Source: Dendrophyllia cribrosa
Taxonomy: Eukaryota > Cnidaria > Anthozoa > Scleractinia > Dendrophylliidae
Assembly (NCBI GenBank): GCA_024195265.1
Contig: JAJLRJ010000011.1
Location: forward strand, 25,606,292-25,670,291
Direction of reading: 5' to 3'
DNA length: 64,000 bases
The notes below the pieces were generated by a model. It saw nothing but the letters and a program-made list of their open reading frames with translations, searched no databases and was not told the DNA's origin. Below, piece by piece: positions 63,311-64,000 of this stretch. The position numbers and the translations under genes were made by a program. Within the stretch, counting starts at the first letter, position 1; each line of letters starts with the position of its first letter.

Positions 63311-64000
63311 CACACAACTATATCATGTTATATCGCGCTTTTATACGTGTATTATTTGCTTTGTTTCTTTTATGTAACAGGTCATGTTATATTGACTGGT
63401 ATTTGACCAAACGGTTGAACAATAAAAGAGTTTACTGAAGACAAAGGAACTCATAAGGAGAAGTAATGTCTTCTTATCTTATCTTAAAACAATATTTAGT
63501 ATTCCACGCATAAAAAAGAAGCCTTGGTTGTATCTTTTAGTCATTGGCAAAACATCATGTCCATCCTTAGCTTGCGTAGCTGGCAGTTTCGTCCTCGCGA
63601 GATGGCAAAATTTTGTTGGTTTCTGGTTTTGTCGGTTTCAGAACCAACTTAACTTATCGAAAAGTTAAGGTGGCTCTGAACCTCTTCCGGATCTTTTTTA
63701 AAACTTTGCAAAAAGTTGTATCTTAACATGCAATCTAATTATTTATGCAAATTACAATTCGATAAAAAGAAATAGGGGTCATCAAGCTCGTTATTTAGTT
63801 ATAAACTTAATGGTGTCTTTAATCGGTTATACTGTTACTATGGTAACCTGTTACGTCATGACAATGAAAATTACTTGTTCGACAATGACTGGGAATTTAC
63901 TTGATACCATTAATGTAGCATCAAATGATGAACAATTTTAGTATTGATCCAAGAGGTTTTGCCATCGCGCACGGCCTATACCGTCAGCAGACCAGCTACA
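63311..64000. other. End of window, no gene seen
   Basis: AT-rich sequence. If the Penelope-like copy were longer, its ORF would extend here on the minus strand, but no further recognisable motif was read. Confidence 0.4.

Overview
This window is animal nuclear DNA, most likely from an anthozoan cnidarian, probably a stony coral. Three things point that way: short coding exons with GT-AG introns and no bacterial gene spacing; a TLDc-domain terminal exon of a type I associate with corals; and a very dense load of short inverted-repeat transposons. The species cannot be named from the sequence alone.

Layout. 1-10 kb is mostly repeats. It holds a fold-back element with minisatellite arms (751-1341), the last exon of a TLDc-domain gene (2293-2645), a 59-bp minisatellite inside a mariner-like shell (3381-4844), a nearly perfect 146-bp palindrome (5129-5274), two Harbinger-type MITEs and three hammerhead-ribozyme-like motifs. 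One of these (9316-9343) keeps the core bases. 10.7-11.5 kb on the minus strand carries an intronless 272-residue membrane protein that I do not recognise. 12-16.2 kb is repeats.

16.6-44.9 kb on the plus strand is one complete lipin gene (phosphatidate phosphatase). I assembled it from 25 coding exons whose phases agree throughout, giving about 919 residues with the N-LIP domain, the DIDGT catalytic motif and an LGQIL (LxxIL) motif. Its introns hold most of the transposons in the window. These include a 3,757-bp IS3EU-like DNA transposon with 6-bp target duplications (35274-39030), inserted exactly in the intron that follows the catalytic-motif exon. Its transposase is itself broken by a nested mariner-like MITE. 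A four-level nest of elements lies at 24.8-26.5 kb, and a tRNA-derived SINE at 41.65 kb.

45-57 kb is intergenic, with MITEs and tandem arrays. 57.1-59.8 kb on the minus strand is a complete five-exon gene of the ZNF395/ZNF704/SLC2A4RG family (insect Glut4EF), 461 residues, with a C2H2 finger and a C-terminal C-clamp. A cluster of CCAAT boxes lies upstream of it. 60-64 kb is intergenic and ends with a decayed Penelope-like retroelement fragment followed by a hammerhead-like motif.

Lipin (glycerolipid synthesis and transcriptional co-regulation) and the Glut4EF-type factor (named in other animals for glucose-transporter and metabolic gene control) are neighbours with related metabolic themes. 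Nothing in the sequence shows that they are co-regulated. The strongest novelty candidates are the hammerhead motifs, the intact-ended IS3EU-like element, and the repeated pattern of minisatellites growing inside transposon ends.
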